The notes under the pieces are model-generated. The model saw nothing but the letters and a program-made list of their open reading frames with translations, had not been told where the DNA came from and ran no database searches. This document shows, piece after piece, positions 48,068 to 58,004 of a stretch of DNA of 64,000 nucleotides. Origin of the DNA: Bdellovibrionales bacterium GWA1_52_35 (lineage in GTDB: Bacteria > Bdellovibrionota > UBA1018); contig MEPO01000032.1 in NCBI GenBank assembly GCA_001769805.1, forward strand, positions 124,001 to 188,000. Direction: 5' to 3'. The stretch's first letter is position 1; every line of letters begins with the position of its first letter. Made by a program: the position numbers and the translations under genes.

Positions 48068-48529
48068 TTACGTTTTACAGCACCGGTCTTTAAGTGTGGT
48101 CAGATCCAGATCATCCAGGAAATCTTCAAACTGATCAATCAAAGTCAGCATCCGGTTACTCCCCAGTTCATCATCCGGCAAATCACGGATCTCCTTCAAA
48201 GTCTGGAAAACTCTCATACGATAATCAGCCAGATCCTGGCAGATTCGCGGTCCCAAGCTTCCGGGAAGAAAATAACGATCAAGCCGGGTCAACGCCTTCT
48301 GGCTTTCCTGGTCCAGCTGATTGCAGATCTCCGCGTGTTTTGAATTCAGAAAACAGGCATTGGCCACTTCGTGCATTTTCCTGAACTGGGCCAGAACTTC
48401 ACTGGTCTGCTCATGAACCCTCGTAAGACATTGTTCGCGGGTTTCGGTTCTTACCGTCAGGCGATAAACCACTCCGGAAGTCGCCGTGAGCACCGCCAGA
48501 CTGAGCAAGATCCATTTTCTTGGGTTCAC
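48068..48529 (-). CDS. hypothetical protein with N-terminal membrane anchor
   Basis: MNPRKWILLSLAVLTATSGVVYRLTV then helical, Cys-containing region; overlaps the start of the operon neighbour. Confidence 0.6.
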   Translation of the reverse strand: MNPRKWILLSLAVLTATSGVVYRLTVRTETREQCLTRVHEQTSEVLAQFRKMHEVANACFLNSKHAEICNQLDQESQKALTRLDRYFLPGSLGPRICQDLADYRMRVFQTLKEIRDLPDDELGSNRMLTLIDQFEDFLDDLDLTTLKDRCCKT

Positions 48530-49989
48530 AGGGCGGGCTTCTCTGGAAGGATTTCGGCGCGTTCTATTTCAGCAATAAACGCCCGATCCCCGCGCAGGGT
48601 GATTGTTTTCAATAGATTCCCGGTCAGCCGTGCTTTGGCTGCGGAGGGCTCGCCCAGAATACTATAAACCTTCAATTTCCAGGCTGAACCCGTGAGGGGC
48701 AACTGCACCGAAATTTTCTCGGTGCGAAGGTCCCGGGATCTTCCGGTCTTGTCCTTGACTTCCATCGGCAGCGAACTTCTGAGCCAACCAGTCAGAATGA
48801 AATTACCATTCTTCTTTTCGAAAGCATGCACCACACTCTGGGAGGCTGCAGGGCGATTGACTTTCAGCTGTGAAACCGGCCTTACGGGCTGGTCAAAAAG
48901 ACGATTGTAGAGTTTCAGCGCGGAGAAAGCAGGTTTCTTTTGACCTTTCGTATCGAGCAGGCCGAGAAAGCGGTTATTCGCGTCTCCGATCACCACCTCA
49001 TTCGTCGGCAGATCACGCGTCCGATACCAGGTCGTGAGCGAAACGTTATCCGCTGCACGCGCCAGCACATGATGCTTCCAGAGGGAGACTGCCTGGTAAA
49101 TCGGTGTGTGCTCGTAATCATAGACGGCTTCGACCCACTCCGAAACTTTCCGGTCTGACAGTCTGAAATTACTGTAACCGAACTCCGCAAGCCAGAGATC
49201 ACTGGAAGCGCGCGTGTCTTTCATCAGATCACGAACATCCTGAAGCCTCTGAGGATAACTTTCCGCAGGAGTCCCGTCCCAGGTTTCAAGATAACCGTGA
49301 ACGCTGACCACATCAAAAAAAGAACCGAGCGCGAATTTGTCCAGAAGCTCTTCGAGAAACGGGCCTCTCGCCTGAGCCATCCCCCCGATCACGAGACGGG
49401 CTGCAGGATCAGCCCGCATCACCGCAAAAGCGCCTTCCCGGATCATCTGAGCAAAAAGTGAAACATCACCTAACCAGTAGTATTCGTTATCCGGTTCATT
49501 CCAGAGTTCCCACGAAGGAACCTTTCCTTTGTAACGCTTGGCGATTGCGAACATGAAATCGGCAAACCGTCGGAGATCCTTCGGCGGATTGCGCCAGTGG
49601 TCGTCGGGGTTTTCAGGATCAGAATTCAGCCACGCCGGCGTGTAGCAGACGTACGGCAGAATCGTCACACCATACTGGGGTGCCAGGCGAATCAGGTCAT
49701 CCCAGTGTCCCCAATTGTATTTTCCAGGCACCTGCTCGATATCCGTCCAGGCAATGCCTACACGCAGGAACTGCACGCCCATTTCTGACAAGAGTTTCAA
49801 ATCTTCACGAATCCGCCCGGGCGGCGTCGATCTTTGCGGGTAATCTTCGGCAACACCGGCAGGTTGAAAATAAAATCCCTGCGAATCCTGCTGCAGCGTC
49901 CTGGAAGGGAGAACCCAAGCAGCTGAAACGAGGACCGAGTTCAAGCCGAGCGCGGCCAAAATAAAGACGCGAAATAGTGGATTAATCAA
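48526..49989 (-). CDS. secreted glycoside hydrolase-like protein (GH39/GH5-type TIM barrel, canonical order)
   Basis: LRVGIAWTDIEQVPGKYNW...WELWNEPDNEYYWLGD...VVSVHGYLETWDG...DLWLAEFGYSNF. Confidence 0.78.
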   Translation of the reverse strand: MINPLFRVFILAALGLNSVLVSAAWVLPSRTLQQDSQGFYFQPAGVAEDYPQRSTPPGRIREDLKLLSEMGVQFLRVGIAWTDIEQVPGKYNWGHWDDLIRLAPQYGVTILPYVCYTPAWLNSDPENPDDHWRNPPKDLRRFADFMFAIAKRYKGKVPSWELWNEPDNEYYWLGDVSLFAQMIREGAFAVMRADPAARLVIGGMAQARGPFLEELLDKFALGSFFDVVSVHGYLETWDGTPAESYPQRLQDVRDLMKDTRASSDLWLAEFGYSNFRLSDRKVSEWVEAVYDYEHTPIYQAVSLWKHHVLARAADNVSLTTWYRTRDLPTNEVVIGDANNRFLGLLDTKGQKKPAFSALKLYNRLFDQPVRPVSQLKVNRPAASQSVVHAFEKKNGNFILTGWLRSSLPMEVKDKTGRSRDLRTEKISVQLPLTGSAWKLKVYSILGEPSAAKARLTGNLLKTITLRGDRAFIAEIERAEILPEKPAL

Positions 49990-50131
49990 GCCCCTACCTT
50001 AACCAACGCTACCGCTCCGCGCAAGAGCTGAAGCCGCAGTTCGACGGCCGACTGGCCTGTTTCATGAACGAGCTTTAACGAAAGGAACGAGACATGCCGC
50101 AACGCAAAAAACCACCTGCCGAGAAACAGGC

Positions 50132-50941
50132 TTGAGCTTTCTCAAACACATTTCCAAAGTACTTGTCGTTGCCGCCCACCCCGATGACGAAACCATCGGA
50201 GCCGGGGCACTTCTGCGCGGAATCAGCAGTAATGTCCGCATCATCCATATGACAGATGGCGCCCCGCGCAACGGTCTCGATGCGACGGCCTTGGGCTTCG
50301 CAACCGTCGCGGCTTACGCTCGAAGGCGGCGATCGGAATTGGAACGAGCCGTGGGCGAAGCAGGCATCCGCCCCAGGCAACTCACTCATTTTGGAATTCC
50401 GGATCAGGAACTCACGCATTGCCTTCCCGAGGCCATTCAAAAATTGCGAACTCTCATCGAGGAATTTGCTCCCGCGGTGATCCTGACCCATCCCTATGAG
50501 GGAGGCCATCCTGATCACGATTCAACCGCTCTTGCGGTCTTCATCGCAACCGCTCTCGTTGCCCAAACTTGTCAGCGGCCCCCTATGGTCGTTGAGTTCA
50601 CGTCTTATCATGCAAAAATAGCGAATGCGGCAAGCAAGCACCGCGAAATGGAAACAGCAACCTTCCTTCCTGTTACAACATCTCCGGAATTCACCCTCAC
50701 GCTAAGCACCGAAGAACAGGTCCAGAAATGCCTGATGTTTGCGCATTTCGAAACCCAACGCGAAGTCCTGAAAAATTTTCAGGTATCGGTGGAGAAGTTC
50801 CGGCGCGCCCCGAGCTATGATTTCACCCAGGCTCCGCATCCAGGTCCGCTTTTCTATGAGAATCATCCCAGGGCCTGGACTTGGGGAATGACTGGAAAAA
50901 AATGGCGCCAGAAAGCCGCGGAAGTTCTCCCATGTCTCTGA
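50132..50941 (+). CDS. PIG-L/LmbE family deacetylase
   Basis: KVLVVAAHPDDETIGAGALLRGI; THPYEGGHPDHDSTA. TTG start. Confidence 0.9.
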   Translation: MSFLKHISKVLVVAAHPDDETIGAGALLRGISSNVRIIHMTDGAPRNGLDATALGFATVAAYARRRRSELERAVGEAGIRPRQLTHFGIPDQELTHCLPEAIQKLRTLIEEFAPAVILTHPYEGGHPDHDSTALAVFIATALVAQTCQRPPMVVEFTSYHAKIANAASKHREMETATFLPVTTSPEFTLTLSTEEQVQKCLMFAHFETQREVLKNFQVSVEKFRRAPSYDFTQAPHPGPLFYENHPRAWTWGMTGKKWRQKAAEVLPCL

Positions 50942-51996
50942 CCATTCTGAGTGTAGCGTATCCCTTTTCGCCCGTCAGCCGCCACTCCGTCGGAGGTGCG
51001 GAACAGATTCTGGCGCAGCTGGATGAGTTTCTCGTGAAAAACCAGCACCGCTCCCTCGTGCTTGCCGAAGAAAGCTCTGAGATAGCGGGCACACTTCTGC
51101 CGCTGAAAAAATGTCCGGGACAAATCACCGGAGCCGCTCGGGAAGAAATATATTCAGAAACCCGGTTGAAAATCAAATGGGCTCTCGAGAACTGCTCCGT
51201 CGATCTCCTTCACTTTCACGGTATTGATTTTCACCAGTATCTTCCTGTTTCCGGGCCGGGCTCCCAGGTTCCCGTGCTGGTGACCTTGCACCTGCCACTG
51301 AGCTGGTATCCCAAAGACGTATTCCAAACGAGCAGAGCCAATGTATTCTTCCAATGTGTTTCAAGTTCGCAGCTGGCCACCGCGCCAAAAATGCCCGGAC
51401 TCGTGGGCTTCATTGAAAACGGGGTTTCGCTTCCGCTACGGAGATCCCGGCACCATGCTTTTGTTCTGAGCATGGGGCGCATCTGCCCTGAAAAAGGTTT
51501 TCATCTCTCCCTGGATGCCGCGCGCAAAAGCGCTGCCCCCATGCTGCTGGCGGGCAAAGTTTTCCCTTACGTTGCGCATCAGGAATATTTTCGTACCGAG
51601 ATTCTGCCCCGACTGGATCAGCAACGACGCTTCATCGGCCCGGCAGAAAACGACCGCAAACAGACTCTGCTTTCCTGGGCGCAGTGCCTTTTGATTCCCA
51701 GCCTGGCGCAGGAAACTAGTTCCCTGGTGGCGATGGAAGCGCTTGCTGCGGGCACGCCGGTCATCGCCTTTCCGAATGGCGCACTGCCGGAGGTGATTGA
51801 GGATGGTCGAACGGGCTTTCTCGTCAAGAACACCGATGAGATGGCCCGTGCAATTGATCAGTGCCGAGGGCTTGACCCCGAGGTCTGCCGAAGAGTGGCT
51901 CGTGAACGCTTCTCTTCGGAGCGCATGGCACGGAGTTATCTCGAACTTTATGAAAAGGTGACAAATGCAGATCCGGGTGATCTCCAGCTGCAGTGA
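50932..51996 (+). CDS. glycosyltransferase (GT4-like)
   Basis: VLSMGRICPEKGFHLSLDAARKS; LIPSLAQETSSLVAMEALAAGTPVIAFPNGALPEVIEDGRTGFLV. Confidence 0.9.
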   Translation: MSLTILSVAYPFSPVSRHSVGGAEQILAQLDEFLVKNQHRSLVLAEESSEIAGTLLPLKKCPGQITGAAREEIYSETRLKIKWALENCSVDLLHFHGIDFHQYLPVSGPGSQVPVLVTLHLPLSWYPKDVFQTSRANVFFQCVSSSQLATAPKMPGLVGFIENGVSLPLRRSRHHAFVLSMGRICPEKGFHLSLDAARKSAAPMLLAGKVFPYVAHQEYFRTEILPRLDQQRRFIGPAENDRKQTLLSWAQCLLIPSLAQETSSLVAMEALAAGTPVIAFPNGALPEVIEDGRTGFLVKNTDEMARAIDQCRGLDPEVCRRVARERFSSERMARSYLELYEKVTNADPGDLQLQ

Positions 51997-52963
51997 ACTC
52001 GAGGCGATGACTGAGCCGTGGTTCGAACTTCTGCAGCGAAGCCGTCGGGCCACGCCCTTCCAGGCCCCTGAGTGGCTGCTCCCCTGGTGGCATCATTTTG
52101 GATCAGGTAAGCTGAATGTGCTGGTCTTCGAAGACAGAGGGGTCCTCGTGGGACTCGCCCCGCTCTGCCTCGCTGAAACCCCGGATGGTCCGACCGTCAC
52201 TCGCTTCATCGGCACGGGAAATACCGATTATCTCGACCTGCTGGCTAAAGCGGGTCACGAAGAAGTAGTGCTTGCGGAGTTTTCAAAATATATAGCAGAA
52301 ATGCGCCGCCATTCGCGGGCCGGTTTTGATTTTCAGGAACTTCGAGAAGAGGCGCTCGCCACCTCCCTTGGTCCGAAGGCAGTTCAGGAAGTCTGTCCGG
52401 TCGTACCTCTTCAGAACACCTCGACATGGGAGGACCTGAGAGATGTCTGGAGCGCTGGGCTTTTCACAAAACTTCAGAAATACCGGCGGCGTCTGGAACG
52501 GGAAGGCACGGTTCAGTATGAAGCTGTTTCTGAAAAAAACTTCAGCATTCTTTTTGAGACGATCGTCACTTTGCATCAGAGGCAATGGGGACAATGGAAG
52601 GAAGGCGTGCGCACGGATGTCGGGGTATTTGGAAATGAAAAATCAATTCTCTTTCACCGGGAGGCGGCTCAGGGGTATTTGAAGAAAGACTTGCTTCGTC
52701 TTTACTGTCTCAGCCTGAACGGCGTTCGAATCGCAGCAATATATGGATTCGTGCATCACCGAAGGGCGTACTATTACATCAGTGGCTTTGATCCACTTTA
52801 TGCACAGTTCAGCCCGGGCAGTCTGATCATAGCTTATGCAATGGAACAGGCCGTGAAAGGAAAAATCCAGGAATTCGACTTCCTGCGTGGTGCTGAGCCT
52901 TACAAGTATCGCTGGGGGGCAGTGGACCGGCGGAACTACCGGATCCTCATGCCACCTTTCTAG
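51965..52963 (+). CDS. CelD/BcsL-like GNAT acetyltransferase
   Basis: SRRATPFQAPEWLLPWWHHFG; RIAAIYGFVHHRRAYYYISGFDPLYAQFSPGSLIIAYAMEQAVKGKIQEFDFLRGAEPYKYRWG. Confidence 0.85.
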   Translation: MQIRVISSCSELEAMTEPWFELLQRSRRATPFQAPEWLLPWWHHFGSGKLNVLVFEDRGVLVGLAPLCLAETPDGPTVTRFIGTGNTDYLDLLAKAGHEEVVLAEFSKYIAEMRRHSRAGFDFQELREEALATSLGPKAVQEVCPVVPLQNTSTWEDLRDVWSAGLFTKLQKYRRRLEREGTVQYEAVSEKNFSILFETIVTLHQRQWGQWKEGVRTDVGVFGNEKSILFHREAAQGYLKKDLLRLYCLSLNGVRIAAIYGFVHHRRAYYYISGFDPLYAQFSPGSLIIAYAMEQAVKGKIQEFDFLRGAEPYKYRWGAVDRRNYRILMPPF

Positions 52964-53004
52964 GCTTCTGGAGAATTAGCATTCCAATTGCAAACTGTTC
53001 GGCC

Positions 53005-54864
53005 ATGAAGCTGGTGATTTTTGGGCTCTCGATCAGCTCGTCGTGGGGCAATGGTCACGCGACGCTCTGGCGCGGGCTTTGTCGGGCGCTGGCCCGCCAG
53101 GGTCACACGGTCGTGTTTTTTGAAAAAGACGTTCCGTACTATGCCTCCCATCGCGACAAAACCGAGCCTGACGGCGTGCGCCTGGTGCTCTATCGCGACT
53201 GGAATGAGATCCAGCCACTCGCTCGCCGGGAGCTCGATTCGGCAGAGGTTTCGATCATCACTTCGTACTGCCCGGATGCGCTTGCCGCGACCCAGCTCCT
53301 GCTTGATTCAAAAGTACGGCTCCGGGTTTTCTATGATCTTGACACTCCGGTCACCTTGGAGCGCCTCGCCCAGGGTTTACCCGTCGAGTACCTTGGCGAA
53401 GACGGATTAAAAAATTTCAATCTGGTCCTCAGTTACACGGGAGGGCGGGCCCTGACTGAATTGAAAGAAAAACTCGGGGCAAAAAGGGTCGCACCTCTCT
53501 ACGGCAGCGTGGATCCGGAGATCCATTTTCCGGTACAACTCCAAGATAGTTTCAGGGCGGATCTTTCCTACCTGGGAACTTACGCGGCAAACCGTCAGAA
53601 GGCTGTCGAGCTACTTCTGCTGGAACCCGCGCAGCGGCTTGCGCACCGGCAATTCCTGATCGGTGGCTCCATGTACCCCCAGGATTTCCCTTGGAAACAG
53701 AATATTTTTTATCGTTCCCATGTTCCACCTCCGGAGCACGCGGCCTTTTACTGCTCCTCCCGTCTGACTTTGAACATCACCCGCTCCGCAATGGCTCTCA
53801 TGGGCTACTGTCCTTCAGGACGACTTTTTGAATCGGCCGCCTGCGGAGTGCCGGTACTCAGTGACACCTGGGAAGGCTTGGACCAGTTCTTTGTTCCCGG
53901 TAAAGAAATCATTCTCGCGGAAACTGCTGATCAGGCTGTGAATGCCATAGAACTCTCAGACCGCGAGCTGCAGCAAATTTCCAAAGCCGCCCGCGCGCGG
54001 ACGCTCACCCACCATACGGCCGAGATTCGCGCGCAGGAACTGGAGCGGATTCTGGATGCCGCAACCCGGCCTTGCGTGCCGTCCATATCCAAAGCCGCCT
54101 CTGCTCGAGACATCGAACTCCGCAATGAGCGGACCGTCTGGGGAATCATTCCCGCTGCCGGTGCGGGTACGCGCATCCAGCCACTGGCCTTTTCCAAAGA
54201 GCTACTGCCCATCGGCAGTTATCAGGACTGCGAAACGGAACGACCCCGCGCGGTCAGCGAATTTCTGATCGAACGAATGGTGTTGGGAGGTGCGACCCGG
54301 CTCTGCTTCGTCATCTCACCCGGTAAAAACGATATTATCTCCTACTACGGAGGATCTTACGGACCGGCTCAGATCTGCTACACAGTCCAGCCGAAACCCG
54401 CCGGCCTCTGCGACGCGCTTTTCCGGGCCGCGCCCTTCGTTCGGGCAGATGACCTCGTTTTGGTAGGCCTCCCCGATACAATCTGGTTTCCTGAAGAGGG
54501 CTTTCATCTTCTGCATAATCGGATGCTATCTTTTCTGCTCTTCCCCGTGGAACACCCGGAGTACTTCGATGCCGTCGTTCACGACGAGAAATCACGCGTG
54601 ACAGAAATCCAGGTGAAGAAAAAAGACGCAAGCTCCACGTGGGTTTGGGGCGCGTTCAAATTGCCGGGAGAGGTCTTTCATCGCCTTTATCACCTCTGGT
54701 GCGAACGCGGCAAAAATGACGAATACCTCGGAACCCTCGTGAACGCTTATATCGCCGAAGGGGGAGAAGTTGTTGCCTCACGATTCGGAACAACTTATTC
54801 CGATGTCGGAACCCTGCACGGGTACCGCGAGGCGGTAACGGTCCTGCAGAAGCGGGCCGGCTAG
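53005..54864 (+). CDS. CgeB-like glycosyltransferase fused to a sugar nucleotidyltransferase (RmlA-like) domain
   Basis: N-term MKLVIFGLSISSSWGNGHATLWRGLCRALARQGHTV...ESAACGVPVLSDTWEGLDQFF; C-term WGIIPAAGAGTRIQPLAFSKELLPIG. Confidence 0.88.
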   Translation: MKLVIFGLSISSSWGNGHATLWRGLCRALARQGHTVVFFEKDVPYYASHRDKTEPDGVRLVLYRDWNEIQPLARRELDSAEVSIITSYCPDALAATQLLLDSKVRLRVFYDLDTPVTLERLAQGLPVEYLGEDGLKNFNLVLSYTGGRALTELKEKLGAKRVAPLYGSVDPEIHFPVQLQDSFRADLSYLGTYAANRQKAVELLLLEPAQRLAHRQFLIGGSMYPQDFPWKQNIFYRSHVPPPEHAAFYCSSRLTLNITRSAMALMGYCPSGRLFESAACGVPVLSDTWEGLDQFFVPGKEIILAETADQAVNAIELSDRELQQISKAARARTLTHHTAEIRAQELERILDAATRPCVPSISKAASARDIELRNERTVWGIIPAAGAGTRIQPLAFSKELLPIGSYQDCETERPRAVSEFLIERMVLGGATRLCFVISPGKNDIISYYGGSYGPAQICYTVQPKPAGLCDALFRAAPFVRADDLVLVGLPDTIWFPEEGFHLLHNRMLSFLLFPVEHPEYFDAVVHDEKSRVTEIQVKKKDASSTWVWGAFKLPGEVFHRLYHLWCERGKNDEYLGTLVNAYIAEGGEVVASRFGTTYSDVGTLHGYREAVTVLQKRAG

Positions 54865-54869
54865 CCTGA

Positions 54870-55400
54870 ATGCGGCGGAATTGGAACTGGATCGGCCCCT
54901 TGCTTGCGATCGGCGGACGAATTCCAGAAGAACTGAATTGCAGATGGGAATTGCTGGGTGAAGGTATCAGCCGCGTCATTGATCTTCGCGATCTTCGCGC
55001 TGAAACGCAGCCCGAATGGCTGCCTGGCGTCGAACTGCTGCACCTTCCCACTCCGGACCACCAGCCGATTTCGCAGTCGATGATTTGGCAAGGCGTCCAG
55101 TGGACGCGCAAGGCGTGGGAAGCGAATCTGCGCGTCTTGATTCATTGCGAACATGGAATCGGGCGCTGCGCCCTGCTCGCAGCCTGTGTCCTGGTCAGCG
55201 AAGGCGCCTCGCCCACGGAGGCGATCCGCGAACTCAAGCAGGTGCGCTCCTGCATCGCCCCCTCTCCGGTGCAACTTCATGCACTGCTTGCCTGGGCTGC
55301 CTCCTGGAATCAGTCGCAGGGAAAACCGCCATCTACCGACACCTGGGCGGCTCTTTCCCGAATTGCCTACCTCGGCATCACATCTGTGAACAGACCTTGA
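54870..55400 (+). CDS. dual-specificity/tyrosine phosphatase-like protein
   Basis: CX5R motif in LIHCEHGIGRCALLAACVLV; VIDLRDL upstream; Asp-containing loop. Confidence 0.75.
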   Translation: MRRNWNWIGPLLAIGGRIPEELNCRWELLGEGISRVIDLRDLRAETQPEWLPGVELLHLPTPDHQPISQSMIWQGVQWTRKAWEANLRVLIHCEHGIGRCALLAACVLVSEGASPTEAIRELKQVRSCIAPSPVQLHALLAWAASWNQSQGKPPSTDTWAALSRIAYLGITSVNRP

Positions 55401-55460
55401 AGACAGCCGCAGCTGGTCTTTCTTTTGCACCCCGCCCCTCGTCCTTCTGGAGGGAATTTC

Positions 55461-56411
55461 ATGAAAGCTTCCGTTTTGACCGGTCCGAGACAGATGCGTG
55501 TGGAAAATGTCAGTTTACCGGAGCCTGGGCCCGGAGAAGTCCGCTTGAAACTGGAAGGCTGCGGCGTTTGCGGCTCCAATCTGGCGTCGTGGGTGGGAAT
55601 GCCGTGGACCCAATATCCCCTGGCCCCCGGCGCGCTGGGACATGAGGGCTGGGGCCGGGTTGACGCAATTGGCTCGGGTGTCACAGGAATCAAAAAAGGT
55701 GACCGTGTTTCGGCGCTTTCCGATCATGCGTTTGCAGAATATGACATCACGCGAGCCGATCGCGTCGTGCCCCTTCCACTCGACATGAAGGATTTTCCGG
55801 GTGAAGCCGTGGGATGCGCGATGAATATCTTCCGCCGCAGCAAAATCAGCAAAGGTCAGACGGTTGCAATCGTAGGCATCGGCTTTCTCGGAGCGGTGCT
55901 GACCCGCCTGGCAGAAAGAGAAGGCGCGCGCGTAATCGCGATTTCCCGCCGTTCCTTCTCTCTGGAAGTTGCCCGCAAAATGGGAGCGGCAGAAGTCATT
56001 CCCATGGATGATCATTACAAAATCATCAACCGCGTCAAAGAGCTCACGGACGGTCTCTTCTGTGACCGCGTAATCGAAGCCATTGGCCAGCAATGGCCTT
56101 TGGACTTGAGTGCGGAATTGACCCGGGAACGCGGCAGACTCATGATTGCAGGCTACCATCAGGATGGCCCCCGGCAGATCAATATGCAACTCTGGAACTG
56201 GCGTGGCCTCGATGTTGTCAATGCCCACGAGCGCGATCCAGAAGTCTATATTCAGGGGATACGGGACGCCCTGCAGGCGATCCAGACGGGACGCATTGAC
56301 CCGACTCTCTTATACACGCATCGCTATCCGCTTGAGCATCTGGACGAAGCGTTGAATGCCAATCTCGAAAGGCCCGAAGGCTTTCTAAAGGCGCTGGTGA
56401 CTTATGATTAA
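55461..56411 (+). CDS. MDR-family zinc-binding alcohol dehydrogenase-like
   Basis: GEVRLKLEGCGVCGSNLASW; GALGHEGWGRVDAIGSGVTGIKKGDRV; VAIVGIGFLGAVLTRLA. Confidence 0.88.
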   Translation: MKASVLTGPRQMRVENVSLPEPGPGEVRLKLEGCGVCGSNLASWVGMPWTQYPLAPGALGHEGWGRVDAIGSGVTGIKKGDRVSALSDHAFAEYDITRADRVVPLPLDMKDFPGEAVGCAMNIFRRSKISKGQTVAIVGIGFLGAVLTRLAEREGARVIAISRRSFSLEVARKMGAAEVIPMDDHYKIINRVKELTDGLFCDRVIEAIGQQWPLDLSAELTRERGRLMIAGYHQDGPRQINMQLWNWRGLDVVNAHERDPEVYIQGIRDALQAIQTGRIDPTLLYTHRYPLEHLDEALNANLERPEGFLKALVTYD

Positions 56412-57420
56412 ATCAAAACCAAGATTGGGCTTTCTCGGAACGGGTTGGATCGGTCGCCATCGCATGAAGAAAATCATCGAAAGTGGCGCGGCGGAAGCAG
56501 CGCTGATCTATGATCCGCACTCGGAGAGTCTTGCGGAGGCGTTAAAAGAGGTCCCCACAGCCAGCCCTGCGGACAGCTATGATGATTTCCTCAGCTCGGA
56601 CCTGGACGGGATCGTGATTGCCACACCCAGTGCACAGCATGCCGAGCAATCGATCCAGGCGCTGCAAGCCGGTTACGCCGTTTTTTGTCAGAAGCCCCTC
56701 GGCCGGACGGCCACGGAAGTGAAGAACGTGGTGGCCGCCGCGAAAAGTACGGACACTTTCCTCGGAGTGGATTTTTCTTATCGTTATACGGAAGGCATGA
56801 AGCGAATTCATTCGTTAATCAACGAAGGCGAGATCGGTGAGATCCACGCAGTGGATCTGGTCTTTCACAATGCCTACGGCCCGGATAAGACCTGGTTTTA
56901 CGACCCCAAGCAGTCGGGTGGCGGTTGTGTGATGGATCTGGGCGTTCACCTCGTGGATCTGGCGCTCTGGTGCCTGAATTTTCCAAAAATTCTCGAATCC
57001 TCCAGTCGCCTGTTCACAGGCGGAAAGCCCCTCGTGAACGAAACCGAACAGGTCGAGGACTTTGCGCTGGCTCAACTCGACTGCGCCGGCGGAACCACCT
57101 TCCGCCTTGCCTGCTCCTGGCGACTCCCCGCTGGTTGCGACTGCGTGATCTCCGCGGATTTTTACGGTTCAAAGGGCGGCTTGAGCTTCCGAAGCCTGAA
57201 TGGATCATTTTACGACTTCATTGCGGAACGCTTCCGTGGCACCGCCCGAGAGGTGCTCTTTCAGGCGGCTCCTCCGGGAATGGATCCCCCAGCAGAAGAC
57301 TGGGGCGGTCGCGCTGCCGTCGCTTGGGCGAAACGCCTGGCCGAGGGAACACGTTTTGACCCCAGCTGCGAAAACTTGATCACGGTTGCCGGAGTACTCG
57401 ATCGGATCTACCGGCGCTGA
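56404..57420 (+). CDS. Gfo/Idh/MocA-family oxidoreductase
   Basis: RLGFLGTGWIGRHRMKKI; VIATPSAQHAEQSIQALQAGYAVFCQKPLGRT; GGGCVMDLGVHLVDLALW. Confidence 0.92.
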   Translation: MIKSKPRLGFLGTGWIGRHRMKKIIESGAAEAALIYDPHSESLAEALKEVPTASPADSYDDFLSSDLDGIVIATPSAQHAEQSIQALQAGYAVFCQKPLGRTATEVKNVVAAAKSTDTFLGVDFSYRYTEGMKRIHSLINEGEIGEIHAVDLVFHNAYGPDKTWFYDPKQSGGGCVMDLGVHLVDLALWCLNFPKILESSSRLFTGGKPLVNETEQVEDFALAQLDCAGGTTFRLACSWRLPAGCDCVISADFYGSKGGLSFRSLNGSFYDFIAERFRGTAREVLFQAAPPGMDPPAEDWGGRAAVAWAKRLAEGTRFDPSCENLITVAGVLDRIYRR

Positions 57421-58004
57421 GCGATAGTACCGAACTGAGGCCCCCTCTCACTCAAATACAGGGTCGTGATCGAAATCGGCGGGATCTCGATGCGCAGGAG
57501 ATTTTCGAGCGGTGCACCCAAGAAATGCATGATCGTCGAGCGTAGAATATCGGAGTGACTGAAAACCACAATCACCTGTCCCAGTCGAGACAGCCGCAGT
57601 TTTTCCAGCTCCGCCACGGCACGCAGCTGCACACCAAGCAGAAATTCCCCGCCAGGGATCTGGATGCTGCTGCGAAAGCCATGAAAGTTTCGCCATTCCG
57701 GAACCGCAATCAGTTCCTCTATGCTTCGTCCGGTCCAGTCTCCGTAATCCACTTCCGTGAAGGCTTCCGAAATTTGAATCGGAAGATTCCGTGCTCTCGC
57801 TAAAGGGCCGGCGGTCTCCCGGGTCCGCTCCAGGGGGCTTGAATAAATGGCATCCATCTTTTGCCCTTGTAGAACTGAGACGAGTTCTTCCGCCTGCACT
57901 CGTCCCTCTTGGTTCAAATGAATTCCGGGGCGTCGCCCTGCCAGTTTTATTCCCACATGGTCGCAGATGCCATGCCTGATCAGCAAAAACGTGGTGGTAA
58001 CCAT
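57408..58004 (-). CDS. histidine phosphatase family (phosphoglycerate mutase-like)
   Basis: MVTTTFLLIRHGICDHVG; SSPLERTRETAGPLA; VIVVFSHSDILRSTI. Confidence 0.88.
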   Translation of the reverse strand: MVTTTFLLIRHGICDHVGIKLAGRRPGIHLNQEGRVQAEELVSVLQGQKMDAIYSSPLERTRETAGPLARARNLPIQISEAFTEVDYGDWTGRSIEELIAVPEWRNFHGFRSSIQIPGGEFLLGVQLRAVAELEKLRLSRLGQVIVVFSHSDILRSTIMHFLGAPLENLLRIEIPPISITTLYLSERGPQFGTIAQRR

